Assembly: GCA_015680685.1 (NCBI GenBank)
Contig: MNCI01010386.1
Coordinates: forward strand, 221,023-285,022
Length of the DNA stretch: 64,000 bases
Direction of reading: 5' to 3'
Source of the DNA: Gnetum montanum
Taxonomy: Eukaryota; Streptophyta; Gnetopsida; Gnetales; Gnetaceae
Both the position numbers and the translations under genes were made by a program. The notes under the pieces are model-generated. The model was not told the DNA's origin. It saw nothing but the letters and a program-made list of their open reading frames with translations, and searched no databases. Positions 1-12,078 of the stretch are shown here, piece after piece. The first letter of the stretch is position 1. Each line of letters begins with the position of its first letter.

Positions 1-951
1 GGTTGTTGTAGGTGTTTTATTTTTCATCATATATGCCCAATTAGTGGTTGGAGTATACCTGATAGCATCATTTTTATAATGGACTATTGCTCCTCTCTGA
101 TAGAGGTTTTTGATGAGGCATGAGAAGGGAAGTGTCTTCCTTCCATGTTCATTCTCTTTAAATCACTTCTTTATCTCTAGATGGATCAACTATGGAAGGT
201 TGATAGGGAATCTTCAACTCAAAGTAGTGCATGCACAAGCAGAAAAGCTAGTGATCTTACTGGGCCTCGATGTGGGGTTTAGGTAAAAGGTTGAAATCTT
301 ATAGTAAATCCTTTCTACTAGTCTAAGCACATCGTACTCCTTATGATTGACATCATAGCATCATTGAACCCATTCCTTCTTGGTGTTAGGATCCACCTGC
401 ATTAGAATCCCAACAAGATTTGCCCTAGTTTCTGGCAAGCTAAGCACTTCAACAATGGCCTACATTGAGTAGGACATTAAGATGTCCTTGATTTTGACCA
501 TTGAACTGGCCTACCTATTTTTCTAGAATAATAATGTCTCTCCCATATAACACTCTCTAGTGGAAGTGATAATTGACGACATGGGAGAGGGCTTTAGTTG
601 GTCTTGTACTTCTTTAGGTGCTTGCTCCAGGAAAGAGCCAAAGTTTAACTCCTAGAGCACTATTTTTTGGACCTCCCTTGATTTGATTTTATTTAAGTAG
701 GCTTCTATCAAGGTCACCTCAAGGTTTTCTTGCTGAGCTAGTGCCTCATCCCAGTGGGAATTTTTTGTTGTTGTTGCTAGTTTTGGAATATGATGAATAG
801 ATTCCACCTCAACCTCTTTCCTAAGAGGACTAGTGGCATGGATTGCAAGCAGTTTTTCCTGGGCTTATTCTTGGCTCCTTCTTGTTCTTGGTCATTTCTC
901 TCTTAGTTGAGATAGTCCTCCTTACTACATGTGTTTACCTTTTGGTGTCAT
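1..951 (-). pseudogene. Post-pol ORF (Athila ORF3-type), N-terminal part
   Basis: The reading frame starts at the ATG complement at 949-951 (MTPKGKHM, then a stop) and runs off the left edge. It aligns along its length with the better preserved frame at 49708-51575, including the part around 540-660 where that copy has lost about 43 bp. Athila elements carry an ORF after pol that has been called env-like. The segment around 180-330 corresponds to the block in the other copy resembling the plant transposon-type domain that ends in a conserved LPF..LI..LC motif. I saw no signal peptide or membrane segment. Several stops and frame slips make it non-functional. Confidence 0.6.
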
Positions 952-3254
952 CTATGATCATAACACATCCATGGATTAGTAGATATAACGTGTAACTTTG
1001 AATATTTGAATATCTTATCTCATTAGTTAATTATACTTTGCTAAGGTTGGACCATGGTAGATTGATTATTTTATTCTTATTTTATTAATTAATTTTTATT
1101 ATAAGTATCACTGGAGCTCATTGGATTTGTAATTTGGTATTTAAATGTTGATTTCTTACTTAAACCTTTGTGGGAGTTAGAAAAAATGGTGAAATTTTTT
1201 TTGTCAAAAATGGTACATTTGTGGTCCCCATGACTAAGATCTTACCTTTGGTAGCTACATGATCAAAGAACAGAGTGACTTGGATAGATTTATAGGAAGT
1301 TATGGGCTCTAAGAGGGTTTGGGCTTTGAAAATTTGAAAAACTCCCTTGGTGGTTATGAGCAAATACAAAAATTTCTAATGGGGGTTGTGCATGTTTATA
1401 GCATTTTTTGCACTATGTTGCTGGGGCTATGTATACGGGACCTCATATATGCATGGGATCCATTGACGGGACCTCATTTATAGGGTCCATAAACAAAATT
1501 TTCAAATGTGAATATTTTGAAAAATACAAGGAATTTTTAAATGAATTTGGGTTCAATGGAGTTCCAGAAAAGCCAAGAATATGATAAAATTAGTGTAGAG
1601 GGTCTGTAAAAGCTCAAAAATTCAAAAATTTTATGGAGAATATGTGCATTGAGTAGGATATGTAAAGGAGCACAAGGTTGGATGTAAAAGGTGAGTGTAC
1701 GAAATATTTTGATTGCAAAAATGCCTAATGATAAGGTGCTTAATGAACCCAACTAAGGGATATGCAAGTTGGTCCTCCCCATAGTAGGTGCATACTTTGT
1801 TTGCCCTTGCATAACCTCAACCTAAGGAGTCTATGGGCCCCATAGGTGATTAATGGTTGATGGAAGTTAAGGACCAAAACCTAGAAGATTCTACCAAAGA
1901 ATTTAAGTATGTTAGCCAAAGACACTGAATCAAGAACATGGACACTGGTAATGACGTGAGTTATGGGTAGCACAGACAAATGATGGAGAAGGTGGAATGG
2001 AATTCCAAATTGAGGTCATAAGAAGTCCCTTATGAATTTGTGTTTAAATGACCTAAGAAGATCCATCCTTAGTCTAGACCAAAACCAACCACTTTCAGTG
2101 ACTTTGCATCATCACTTCAACACTGATCCACCCCCTCAACACATAAGAGTGCTCCCACAAAACAACCACCATTCTATAAAGAGAAGAAAAGAGAAGCAGA
2201 AAGTGAGAGAGGGCCTTAGTTAGAGGGGACCTTCAAGCATGGGTAACTTGTTTTTCTAGTCCCATAACCAATGCTTGTAGCCCTTTTATTTGTCTAAGGG
2301 ATGTGCTTTGAATTCCTATCATGTTTTATTTTTAAATTTTTGTTTTTTTTTCTGGATGGGAACCACACCATGTAAATACTTTATTCAACTTCTTGTTATT
2401 CATTGACATGGAATAGTAAGAAGTCTATGAAAATACTCATGCACCCAAGTAAGTAGAAGAGTATAAACGTTTGAGTCTCCTTGAAGTCACACCTTGTGCA
2501 AACTTTTGAATCCTTCCTAGATCTAGAAACTATGAAGGTCATAAATTTATTAAAAGTTTATTTAATGAAAAAGAATCTCAAACTTTGAAAATAAGGAAAA
2601 TCATAGAGTTTGTGGATGGGTGGATGTTGTGGAATCATTTCTTATTCAATGAAAATGAAACCATGTCTTAGCCATCGGTACAAAAATTTAGAAATAGAAA
2701 CCAAACATTAGCAAAAAAAACATTAAGAACAAACCACCATTAATAACATATATAGCACCATTGTGTCTTGTTGGCACAAAGCACATTTATTAACAAAAAA
2801 TTAGAAAATCACACTAAAATAAAGTAAAATATATAAGAAATTGTAAAATACTCAAGAAAAAGTTAAATGTACTAAAGATGGTGTAAAAGAAAAATGGTGT
2901 AAAATAGGAAAAAGTTTTTAAAATAAAAAAGGTGTAAAACAAAAAATAGAAAAAATTGAGGAGCCATGTATATGATTAGCATGGATGGCCATCTCACCCA
3001 TGACTGAGTTGTAAGAAGGAGATCTAAAAAATTGAGCATGGCTGCCCATTTGTTGAGGTATTTGTTGCACTGGCTTGCTTGGGCTCATGGAAAGGCTTTA
3101 TTTATCAGATGTTGATTAACTACTTTTTTTTTAGGATTTCATGTTTGTATATAATCATGGCCCCAAAAGAAAAGGTTTTATTGATTATATAAGGCCCTTC
3201 CCACAACGTTTGGAATTTGGTTTTTTGAGGTACGTATGTGGGATTCCAACCAAG
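952..3254 (-). other. Athila spacer between pol and post-pol ORF
   Basis: No coding content recognised. It is homologous to 51576-53620 and partly to 25600-27110. At 2810-2960 it carries a degenerate A-rich minisatellite built on GTGTAAAA/AAAATG words, corresponding to the cleaner array at 26890-27020. At ~3250 the integrase segment is missing: the text goes from the end-of-integrase block straight to RNase H sequence. Confidence 0.6.
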
Positions 3255-4789
3255 AAAAGTGATCAACGACTACATTCTTAGTTTCCTTTCGATCTACCAT
3301 TGTAAGATCAAATTCTTACAAGATCACCAGCCATAGTATGACACAGGGGCTCACCATTGGCTTATTCATGAGGAAGTGGATGGCATTGTCATTAGTGTTT
3401 ACAAGCACTTTATATCCATGCACATAGTGCCTGAACTTTTCCAAAGCATACACCACTACCATCAGTTCTTTCTTCATGGTGGCATAATTTAGTTGTGCAT
3501 TCAAAATGCTTCAACTTGTGTATTGGATGTCATATGGATGTTTATTATTATCCAACTACATAAGCATGAATTCCAAGGCATAGTTAGATGCATCTATCAT
3601 TATATGGAATGGTTTGAACTAGTTAGGTGCTTGTAGAATTGGAGTCTTTATGAGCTTTTGCTTGAGGCTTTGGAATGCATTTTCACATTCCTTGGTCTAG
3701 ATGAAGGAAAAATATTTCTTTGTTAGCCTAACAAATAGTTTTATGATCTTAGAGAAATTCTATATAAATAACTAGTAGTAACCAGTGTGTCCAAGGAATG
3801 ACCAAACATCTTTGATAGTTTCTGGTTGATGGGTGATTCCTTGGATGACCCTTATCTTTTTAGGATCTACCTTGATCCCTTCCTGTGAAATTCAATGTCC
3901 TAATACAATGTCTTCTTAGACCATGAGATTGCTCTTTTTCTAATTGAGCCACAAATGTTTTTCCACACATCGTTTTAGTACTTGCTCAAGGTGGTCTAAG
4001 CCTTACTTGAATGTAGTGCCATAAGTGGAGAAGTCATCCATGAGAATTTCTACTTTGCTACCTATTTACTACTAAAAGATGCTTAAGATGAGAAATTGGA
4101 TAGTGATAGGAACATTGCATAGACCAAAAGGAATCTTGCAATATGCAAAGGTCCCCCAGGAACTTGTGAATGTTATTTTGGCATGATCTTCTAGTGTAAT
4201 CTAGATTTGGTTATAGCCACTATAATCATCTAGAAAATTGTAATAGCAATGCCTAGATATGGTGTCCAACACCTAATCAATGAATGGAAATGGAAAATGA
4301 TTTTTGAATGTTGCCATTTTTAACAATATAAAGTTGATACAAACCCACCATTTTTACCTCTCTTTGGCACTATCATAAGTTGGCTAACCCACTCACTATC
4401 TATAATGGGGTAGATGAACCTTGCATTAAGGAGTTGTTCAATCTCCTCTTTGACAATTTACTTCAATTTTGGATTCAACTAGTGTTGTGGTTGTCTCCTT
4501 AGCTTCATGGATGGATTAGTATAAATGTGATGCTAGCATATCCATGGATCAATTTTAGTGAGTTCAGGATATGACCAAGTAAAGGTTGTTGGCCATTTTT
4601 TGACCGACTTTAACAGTTTTACTTTTTGCTAAGGAGCAAGTTTGGCATTGAGTATGACAAGCTTGCCATTTTTTAAGAATGCATATTCTAGGCTAGTGGG
4701 TAGAGTTTTCAACTCTAGGGGCTCTTGTTTAAAATTCTCAAAGATCTTCAACTCTTCCCAATTGGTATCAGCATTCTCATCATCGAAGG
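3255..4789 (-). pseudogene. Reverse transcriptase-RNase H relic (Athila-like)
   Basis: In the sense direction the RT begins near 4740. A YPIIDSEWVSQL block (near 4390) matches the Athila RT start. The catalytic box at 4033-4044 reads LMDD followed by FSTY, as in the Athila FMDDFS box. RNase H ends at 3316-3504 with MKKELMVVVYALEKFRHYVH and then an AIHFLMNKP block. Stops and small indels break the frame throughout. Directly after RNase H the sequence jumps to the end-of-integrase spacer, so no integrase was present at this copy. Confidence 0.75.
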
Positions 4790-6179
4790 ATCAGTGATGA
4801 ACTTGCTCTAGTTCATCCATGCCTACAACATAAGCACATATTAGGCTCTTAGTAGCTTCCATGCACATTTTGCTATTGTTAGAATCAACAGTTAGCACTG
4901 GGTATCCTCTTGTTTTGTGATCATTGGGTATAGACACCTTTGAATATTTGACTCATGTACACATTTCCTGCATGCAAAAATGAATGCTCATTTCATGAAC
5001 TAGAGTTTTTTATGCAATTACACCTTGTATCACTATACGTGATTCATGGAACTCGTCTCTTCTTAATTTTTCCAAATGCATTTTTCTTTGATATCTCCAA
5101 GGAAAGATCTTTGATTCCCATTCTTACATCAATAGTGCTCAACCATGCCCTTCCCATAAAAATTGGGAAGTCCCCAATTATAGTTGTCAACCTTGATTAT
5201 TAGGAAATCAGTAGGATAAGACCACCCATAGATAGTGGTCACAATGTCTTTGACCAGTTCCAATGGAATAGTGATGGATTGGTTTGCCAATTCCAATATG
5301 ATATTGCTCTTCTTAAGAGGTAGCAGGTTCTAGGTAGTAAACATCTCATGAGATATCAAGTTCACATTAGAACTAGAATTAAGAAGAGCTTTACATGGTT
5401 CATTCCTAGCAATCTGTAAATAGATAAGGGGACTTCCAAGATCAGCTAATCTTCTAGGAAGGTTACCAACTCAGATCCAATTAGATATAGCATTGGTAAG
5501 CATAACAGTATGGATTTTCAATATCATTTAGTTTGAAGGGCATCTAATGGAATGGCTTATAGAGGATGAGGTAGGAATAGGGTGACCAGTTGCCTAAGTC
5601 TATGAGGGCTTAGTAGGGCTGTTGGTTTAGTAGAATGGTCTTTTATGAGCATGAGATTCTAAATCCCTCAGTTGATGACTCAATTGTAGATTGATAGCCC
5701 TAGTAGTGTTACATTGCTATGGTTGTTTTGGAAGTTCATCTTACATGGATGGAGCAGGTGGTAGTTGCATTGAGGGTGGAGGAATAGGTGTAGAAATAGG
5801 AGGATAAGAATGAGATGTGGCATTCTTATTAGAATGTGGAGAATGAGATATATAGTATTTAGGAGGGTGGTAGTGATGTTGAAAAGGAGAAACATGACTA
5901 GAAGAGTCATGTCGAGACAAGGGTTACTGAACATAATACCCATATGGATCTGGTTACCTATAAGGGTATTGCTACCTTGGTGGTGGCATCCCCCACAACT
6001 ATGGTTAGTGCTGCTATTGATATTGCTCATACGGTTGTGGTAGAGTTTCACTTGGATAATATTATTGTTATTGATGGAATTGTCTAGGATTATTTTGAGG
6101 ATAAGGCAATCTTCTGAGTGTTTGCCTTTTTTCTTCTCATGAATTTAGAGCATACACCCTAGATGCAAGTGTGAAATGG
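4790..6179 (-). pseudogene. Retroviral-type aspartic protease relic with proline-rich leader
   Basis: It is homologous to the clean protease frame at 27043-28329. The sense strand near 5376-5400 reads KALLNSSSNVNLIS, where the intact copy has RALLDSGSGVNLIS. The catalytic Asp is therefore Asn (GAT to AAT) and the following Gly is Ser, so the protease is dead. Upstream (5680-6100) lies the proline/glutamine-rich linker that joins gag and protease in one frame in the better copy. An apparent plus-strand reading frame at 5810-6043 is its antisense shadow. Confidence 0.7.
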
Positions 6180-7920
6180 TGGGAAAACATCCCTTAGGAT
6201 GTTCATATTAGTAGATGTCACACCAATCATCATCATCTGATTCACTTTTTGCAACTTCATCTACTATAGCAATCTTACCCTTACCCCTTTGGTAGGCATG
6301 TTTAGCTTCTTTTTTCCTCTTGTGGTTATGATCACTACTCTAATCTCTTGATTCTTCTGTGATTTCTAGAGTAGTTTGAAATTTTTCATCCAAAGAATCC
6401 CATATTTTATCCACCTTGGCCAAAATTTCAAACATAGATTTTTGGATTAGCATGGTTTTTTTATTTACCACCTCATCAAGTGGTGATTCCTTCTCACTAT
6501 CAAAAAATCAGACTTCCCTTTTTTTGATGGAAGGATTCATGTTGTATTCCTCTATACTTTCAAATTTCCTCAACTCTCCTTCTTCTTTTGCTACATACTC
6601 AATTAGCCTTTAAATTTGATGGGATCTAAGTTCTCCTTGTTTTTGATCTAAGTCCATCTACGATATGGCAAAGTTGTTCCCACTGAGAATAACCATGGCT
6701 AGGGCATCGATGTATGAGAGAATAATATCTACCCATGGCAACATCCAAGGGTTCATGATTTCCTTGCTTCCATCCTTGGATCTGCATTTTTAGATTAGAC
6801 ACTCTAGAGTATGTCTAATACTTATTATGAAATAGCTCTAGCATTGTACTCCACCTGTAGATGGATTTTGGCTCCAAGGACCAGTATCAGCTTTTTGCTT
6901 CCTTAATGAGTGTCTTGGGAAATAGCTTTAATTTCTTTCAATCATTTTTTATATTTTGTAAGGTACATGCATCGTGGAAAGCTTGAAGATGTGTTTTTAG
7001 ATCATAGTTATGTTCCCCCTCAAATCTAAGAATATTATTCATATCAAGTTGTTTGATTTGACTATCTTTCACATGCTTGGTTGGAATTTTTAAAGCCTCT
7101 GCAATATTTAACATGCTTTGAGTTACTAGTAAAGGCTCATCATCATTATTATTTCAATGAAATCGATGATGTCCTATGCTACCCCTTTGATCATGGTGGG
7201 CCTAATGGTCATCATTATTATCCCATTTTTCACCCCCATCATGGTTGTTCTTTCTATGACATTAGTTGGAACTAGAAGAGGAAGAAAAAGATGTAGATGA
7301 AGAGGGTGAAGAGGGAGGAAAACTACCACCACCATGGTGTCTACCAAATCCTCTTTGGTTATCATGGCCATGTTCGTTAGTTTTATTATCCTCTTGACAG
7401 TTATCCAAGCCCCTACCTTGACTACCATTTTTACTTGAATCTAGATTGTTGATAGTGGAGTGTAGATTCAAGGCCGCACCCCCATCACCAATAACAAAGG
7501 ATGGAGAATATTCATGTTGAGAGCCCCTAGAGGGATGGTTCTCATTGTTGTTTTGGTTGAGTAGGAACAAGGGATTGGTGAACCATTTCCCCTTCACAAA
7601 CTCCTGGTGCTTTTCCTGGTGTTGAGCTCTGCTATGTTGTGTTTCAGTGGGATGGTAGTCCCAGTAGTTATAATCATGCACAATGTAATCCTCTTGAAGA
7701 TCTTGGATGCCCAACCTCCTAAGAGTTTGAAGTAGCATCTAGGCATAAATTGATTAGGAGGCATTACAATGTTGCCTTCCATATCACGTCATCATAGTTG
7801 TTCATCCTAATGCATGATGAAGATGAAATTAGATATATATTCATCTAGATGAGTATACACCACCTTGTATTCTTAAGGGATTAGCAGTTTAGTATCATCA
7901 CACTTGTAAGAAGAAGACAT
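6180..7920 (-). pseudogene. gag relic (Athila-like)
   Basis: The start is the ATG complement at 7918-7920 (MSSSYKCDD), about 130 bp after the primer site, as in the intact copy. Near the start it keeps a YTHLDEY block equal to YTHPDEY elsewhere. The 7262-7738 stretch is open for 158 codons and ends in a Ser-rich tail. The core near 6950 reads ND-stop-KKLKLFPKTL, matching the other two copies. The C-terminal knuckle near 6190-6225 reads CDIY-stop-YEHPKGC, so the second Cys is Tyr. It is non-functional through many C-to-T stops. Confidence 0.75.
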
Positions 7921-8053
7921 TTTACAATACAAATAGGATATTAGTGTGCTTATGTGATTATAATATTTGTGAGATGAGTTTGACCTTAGGGTTCATCCAA
8001 CAATGTTAATGATGTTTACTAAAGCTAGATAGCACACATTTCAACAAAAAGAG

Positions 8054-8071
8054 TCCCTAGCAATGATGCCA
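8054..8071 (-). other. Primer binding site, tRNA-Asp type (decayed)
   Basis: The plus strand reads TCCCTAGCAATGATGCCA against TCCCCGGCAACGGCGCCA at 30503-30520. All four differences are C-to-T or G-to-A. It sits one base from the LTR, as in every copy here. Confidence 0.85.
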
Positions 8072-8271
8072 ATGATGAGCAGCTGAGTACCACTACACTC
8101 AACCATATGAATCATGAAGCATTCATGCATGATTTGGTGGAATTCTATGGACTCTATGTCTTTTGGTACATTAGTCTTCTACGAAGTGAACTTTTTCCTA
8201 ATAGTCATTCATTGTCTTTCCAATTATACTTTTGATGCACAAAGGTATGGCTAAGTGTAATTGAGGCATAT

Positions 8272-8482
8272 GATAGGCATTAATAGTACTATTAATGGTT
8301 ATGTTAGTTGGCAATTGTTGTTAGTTCTAACAATGTGCATTTTAGCATGAGACTCATCCTTCAATTTTTCTAGTGGTACAAAGCTAATTTCATCTACCAT
8401 GAATGTGTTCTAACCATTCTTGCATGTGTTTCATGCATATCTTAGTTAGAAGGCTTAGATTAAGGTTCATGATGAAGGTAAT
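8272..8482. repeat. Foreign patch inside the LTR, copy of the 9.2 kb repeat
   Basis: Between GAGGCATA and the LTR block resuming at TAATTTAATAG, the expected LTR text is replaced by ~210 bp that closely match 9208-9426. The match to the third copy at 13689-13910 is weaker. Confidence 0.75.
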
Positions 8483-8994
8483 TTAATAGCTAATTTAATT
8501 TAATTTCTTAACTAGTCCTAACATAAGTATTTGATACCACTTTCTGTACACATCCTGAACCCACATATCCCCTACTAGGGCTACCAAGTGCTATGCTACT
8601 AGGTGAACCATGCAATAACATTATTAGGATTACCAAGAAAATACGTGTTTACGCTCAAAGTAGTCACACTTATGTGTTTAATCTATTTAGCTTAATTAAT
8701 TAACTAATCACTTGAGTATAATTTAGCTTAATTAATTGCATAATTAATGAAAATAATAAATGCATAAATGAATCATTAATCTATTCCAAATGCTACAAAG
8801 TTTGATCAAAAGGCTTATCTTTATTGTCATTTACATTGGTGTGTTTAGGTACAACAGTGCTTGAATAAAGATCCATACACTTTTTGACTTCTACTATGGG
8901 CATTTAGAGAACTATTCTAACTCTCAATTGATAAAACTATAAGAGCTCTGCTACAACTATGATAAGACCTCCATAAACATGGTTGGTGAGCATG

Positions 8995-9002
8995 TATTTA
9001 TA
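8995..9002 (-). promoter_or_regulatory. LTR TATA box
   Basis: TATAAATA on the minus strand, at the same place in the LTR as in the other copies (24986, 31472, 12831, 49548, 60650, 63164). It marks the U3 promoter. Confidence 0.6.
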
Positions 9003-9178
9003 GACTTTATTGTGGAGCTATGTCAATGGGATCCCATAGGTGTAGAAAACACTACATCAACATGGCCTTGTTGATGGGGCAACACCACGTAGATGGGGTA
9101 GCGTCAATGGGGCCCTGTCGATGAGGCTAGGCCTGTCAATGTGACACAACAATGATTCATCACCTTACAAGGATACCA

Positions 9179-9690
9179 TGAAAACCTAGGGCAAATCATG
9201 GGATAATGATAGGCATTAATAGTATTGTTAATGATATTAATTAATGGTTATGTTAGTTGGTAATTGTTGTTACTTCTAACAATGCGCATTTTAGCATGTG
9301 ACCCATCCTTTAATTTTTCTAGTAGTACTAAGCTAATTTCATCTACTGTGAAGGTGTTCTAACGCTTCTTGCATGTGTTTCATGCATATCTTAGTTAGAA
9401 GGCTTAGATGAAGGTTCCTGATGACATTGCAGATGCTAGATAGTAGTGCACCATGAGAGCATTGGTTTTAAAGAAGCATTTTAGACAAAGGATTCAACCA
9501 TTGTAATTTTAAAGCCATGTTATGGATCTGTAAATGGTTCTTATGGTTTACTCATGTATTTCTTATGACTTTTACATCAAGGTTTTGTACCTAAGTTGTT
9601 GGTATATCATTACATGAATCTTCCTAACTAATTTATTTATTATGCTTTGTTTAAAAATGATAATTGGATTATAAGGTCTCATACTTGGTG
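9179..9690. repeat. Dispersed repeat, copy A
   Basis: It aligns in direct orientation with 13664-14150, from AAAACCTAGG to a block ending ATAATTGGATT / ATTATCGGATT. The Athila insertion cut its left side at 9163. No coding content recognised; the family is unknown. Confidence 0.65.
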
Positions 9691-10435
9691 CATTGAGGTT
9701 TTCCACTAATCTAATTTTGGGATTTAAGTTTTGCATATGGAATATATGGATTTCTAAGGAATTTAATATTAGAGAATGACAATAGATAACTATTTAAAGT
9801 TTATTTAAGTTTTTAAAGGGGGCATCTAAAGAAGATAATGGGGAAAGAGAGATTCTAGAAAACATAGCAAGTTTATAAGGTATTATTGTAATTTTTGGTA
9901 ATGCTCCCAACATTATTTTGGATGTCCATGTTGTAAGAAAGTGTATTTTTGGATAATAAGTTAATTGCCAAATTAGTGGATTTATGGAATGAAAGATTAT
10001 CTTGCAAGAAAAAGCATTTTTGAGATAATAAGTTATATTTCTCAATTTTGGAATGGATTTTTATGGCATAAGAAGATATATATATATGAAGGAAACTTTT
10101 GTTTTCAAATTGGTAAAATTTATGATATATAATATAGGGATTCCCAAAAACATAAAAGAAAATAAAAGTTACTAGAATGAATATCATGAAATAATTTTGG
10201 TTTACTGATGGTCATAAAGCATGGTATGAGATATGATTTGTGGTCAAAAGATACATGGCTATTGGTTGCTTAACTTTGAAGCTTAACAAGATATTTTGGA
10301 TCAAGATTAATAAGTCTTGTAGGTATTAACCTTGGAAGTTGTTGTACAAGATGGTGTATGCATGTGTTGTTTTGGAGTGATATGATCTTGTTTTCTATGT
10401 TTAATAATGAAGATTCCTTGAAGGATAGAAGTATG
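9691..10435. other. Unassigned AT-rich stretch
   Basis: I see no supported gene, terminal repeat or known domain here. The overlapping short minus-strand frames at 9794-10187 have no recognisable motif. Confidence 0.4.
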
Positions 10436-11560
10436 TAACATCCTAGTTTTTTAAACCTAGGATGTTAGGGATGCATTTGTTTTCTTATGCTTGGTCCTTA
10501 AGCATAAGGGTATAAAAAATATATTATGTTAATAATATAATGTATGTTACTAGTAGTTTATACTAGTGTATTGTAATTGTCTCTCTTGAGGTTTGAACAT
10601 TTGGTTCCTTATTTACTTGCATTGGTATTTTATAAGTAATACATCATGATGTATATGCCTATAAGCTTATTTATAATATATCCTGGAATAACCCCTTATG
10701 TATTTGTAAGGCTTGATTCTTGGATTTATTGGTAAGTGTACATATTTTATTATGTCTCATGTTTCTTAAGGTCTAGGATTTAAACCTTAATCTTATTACA
10801 TATTGAAAAAATTATCATTTAGTATTTATTTTTTAATTATTATTTTCTACCATTTACTAATGCTTGGTACCTCTTATAAAGAACAAGGTGAAAGCAAGAT
10901 GGTGATGGATAGTATTTTATAAATGTTTCTAATATTTTATTTAATTTATATTATTATATTATTTAGTTTTGAAATAATGTAAAAATATTGCTATGGGCCA
11001 TGTTAAATAGATATTTAGGGTTTATTCTAGTTATTCTTTTATTTTATCTTAGAACTTATTCTTGGGCATGTGAACTTATTCATATGTTATCTTCATGACT
11101 TAACCCATTGGTTGATCCTTGGATCCTTTTATAGAAAAATGTGATTTAACATTAGAAAATATATTAATTAATTATTATTATTGGAATTACTTGACCTTGG
11201 ATTTGTATCTATAAATACTTAGAAAAGCTATCTCTCTTTGCATCAATGGTACATCTTTCTATTTTGTGCTCATACTTGTGGTTATGCTTAGTATATCTCT
11301 TGGAAGGTTTTAGTTTTGAACCTATTCTTGCTTGAGGAAGCTTGGATCTTATTTGATCTCTTCAAGTAGAGGAAATTTTTCTTCTGTAATGATATTTACA
11401 AGTAGCTTTTCCTTTAAGAATTTCTTACCTTAAGCTTTTACCCTTGGATTTCATAATTGCTACAAACCTTATACTCTATTGTTTATCTGATCTTAATTCA
11501 TTGTTTGGTAATTTTTGCTTTACATTTCATTCTTATTTTTTTTACTTGTAATACCTTCTT
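10436..11560 (+). repeat. Probable LTR of an unassigned gypsy-type element
   Basis: It begins TGTAACATCC, a common start of plant gypsy LTRs. The first 31 bases form a perfect 10-bp hairpin (AACATCCTAG and CTAGGATGTT around a 10-base loop). A TATAAATA box lies at 11211-11218, with GCTTGAGG..AAGCTTGGATC text further on. The right edge is a guess, placed before the open frame at 11580. The solo LTR at 32961-33482 has the same terminal hairpin design. Confidence 0.4.
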
Positions 11561-11579
11561 CTAGTTGTGGTAGTGACAA

Positions 11580-12078
11580 TGGCATCTCTATGGATTGTGA
11601 CTTATGTCATGATGAAACTAGGGTTTATGATAGAAGTTGTGATAAAACTTCTCTGCATTTTTTATAATGATGTGATGACAGTAACATTTGATAGAAGCAA
11701 CATCTTCATTCAATGATTATTAGCATATATATTAGGCATGTATGGGCATATAGGAGCCATCATTTGGAGTGATGGCAAGGTGCTCATTTCTCAAGTTAAA
11801 GACTTGGATTTGAGCATGGGTGTAGCTACATGAAGAGATTAGCTTTTCACTCACCTACCAATCCTCCTAGGACCCTACCTAGTGGGATGAGCACTGTGGC
11901 TCTAGATTATGATCCTTTTATAGGCATGTTTGACATGTTGAACTCTAGGGACATAATGTTAAAGCTATTGATATTTGTTGGTTAATCTTCTAGGTTGACT
12001 TTAGAATTAGATAATCAACCTAGGAGCATTGTAAACAATATTCGTAGGGCTCATGAATAAGAATAGGTTGCTAATATT
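11580..12078 (+). other. Gene-like open stretch after the LTR-like block
   Basis: From 11854 the frame reads PTNPPRTLPSGMSTVALDY and continues to 11982 without a stop, then SSRLTLELDNQPRSI after one TAA. An internal repeat (next entry) encodes SSRLTLEL again at 13129. It could be the N-terminal part of a gag, but no gag core or zinc knuckle is present, so the product stays unassigned. Confidence 0.25.

Larger units (their letters stand above)
1..9162 (-). mobile_element. Athila-like Ty3/gypsy element, left copy, 3' end off window
   Basis: Sense runs right to left: 5' LTR, tRNA-Asp primer site, gag, protease, RT-RNase H, long spacer, post-pol ORF. The order and the matching parts follow the complete copy at 48768-60798. 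Lineage: the primer site decays from the tRNA-Asp complement used by Athila elements, the RT has LMDD where Athila RTs have FMDD, and there is a post-pol ORF. The integrase segment is missing: homology to the complete copy jumps from its ~53825 to its ~55000 at window position ~3250. The sequence right after the LTR, CCTTA (9163-9167), would be one TSD; its partner lies off the left edge. Every coding segment has many stops. Confidence 0.85.
8073..9162 (-). repeat. 5' LTR of the left Athila-like copy
   Basis: It starts TGATGAG next to the primer site and ends ATTCATCA. It is longer than the LTRs of the 12 kb copy (943 and 928 bp) because of a foreign patch at about 8272-8482. A TATAAATA box (sense) lies at 8995-9002, and the U3 at 9030-9150 holds repeated GATGGGGC / GTCAATGGGGCC words. 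Confidence 0.85.

Noticed and set aside
5810-6043. Plus-strand frame with Met/Arg/Leu-rich protein
   Set aside because: Antisense of the Pro/Gln-rich gag-protease linker; the low-complexity composition mirrors that.
10437-10466. Hairpin as a transcription terminator
   Set aside because: The context is an LTR start in a plant nuclear genome. There is no upstream gene, and factor-independent terminators do not apply.
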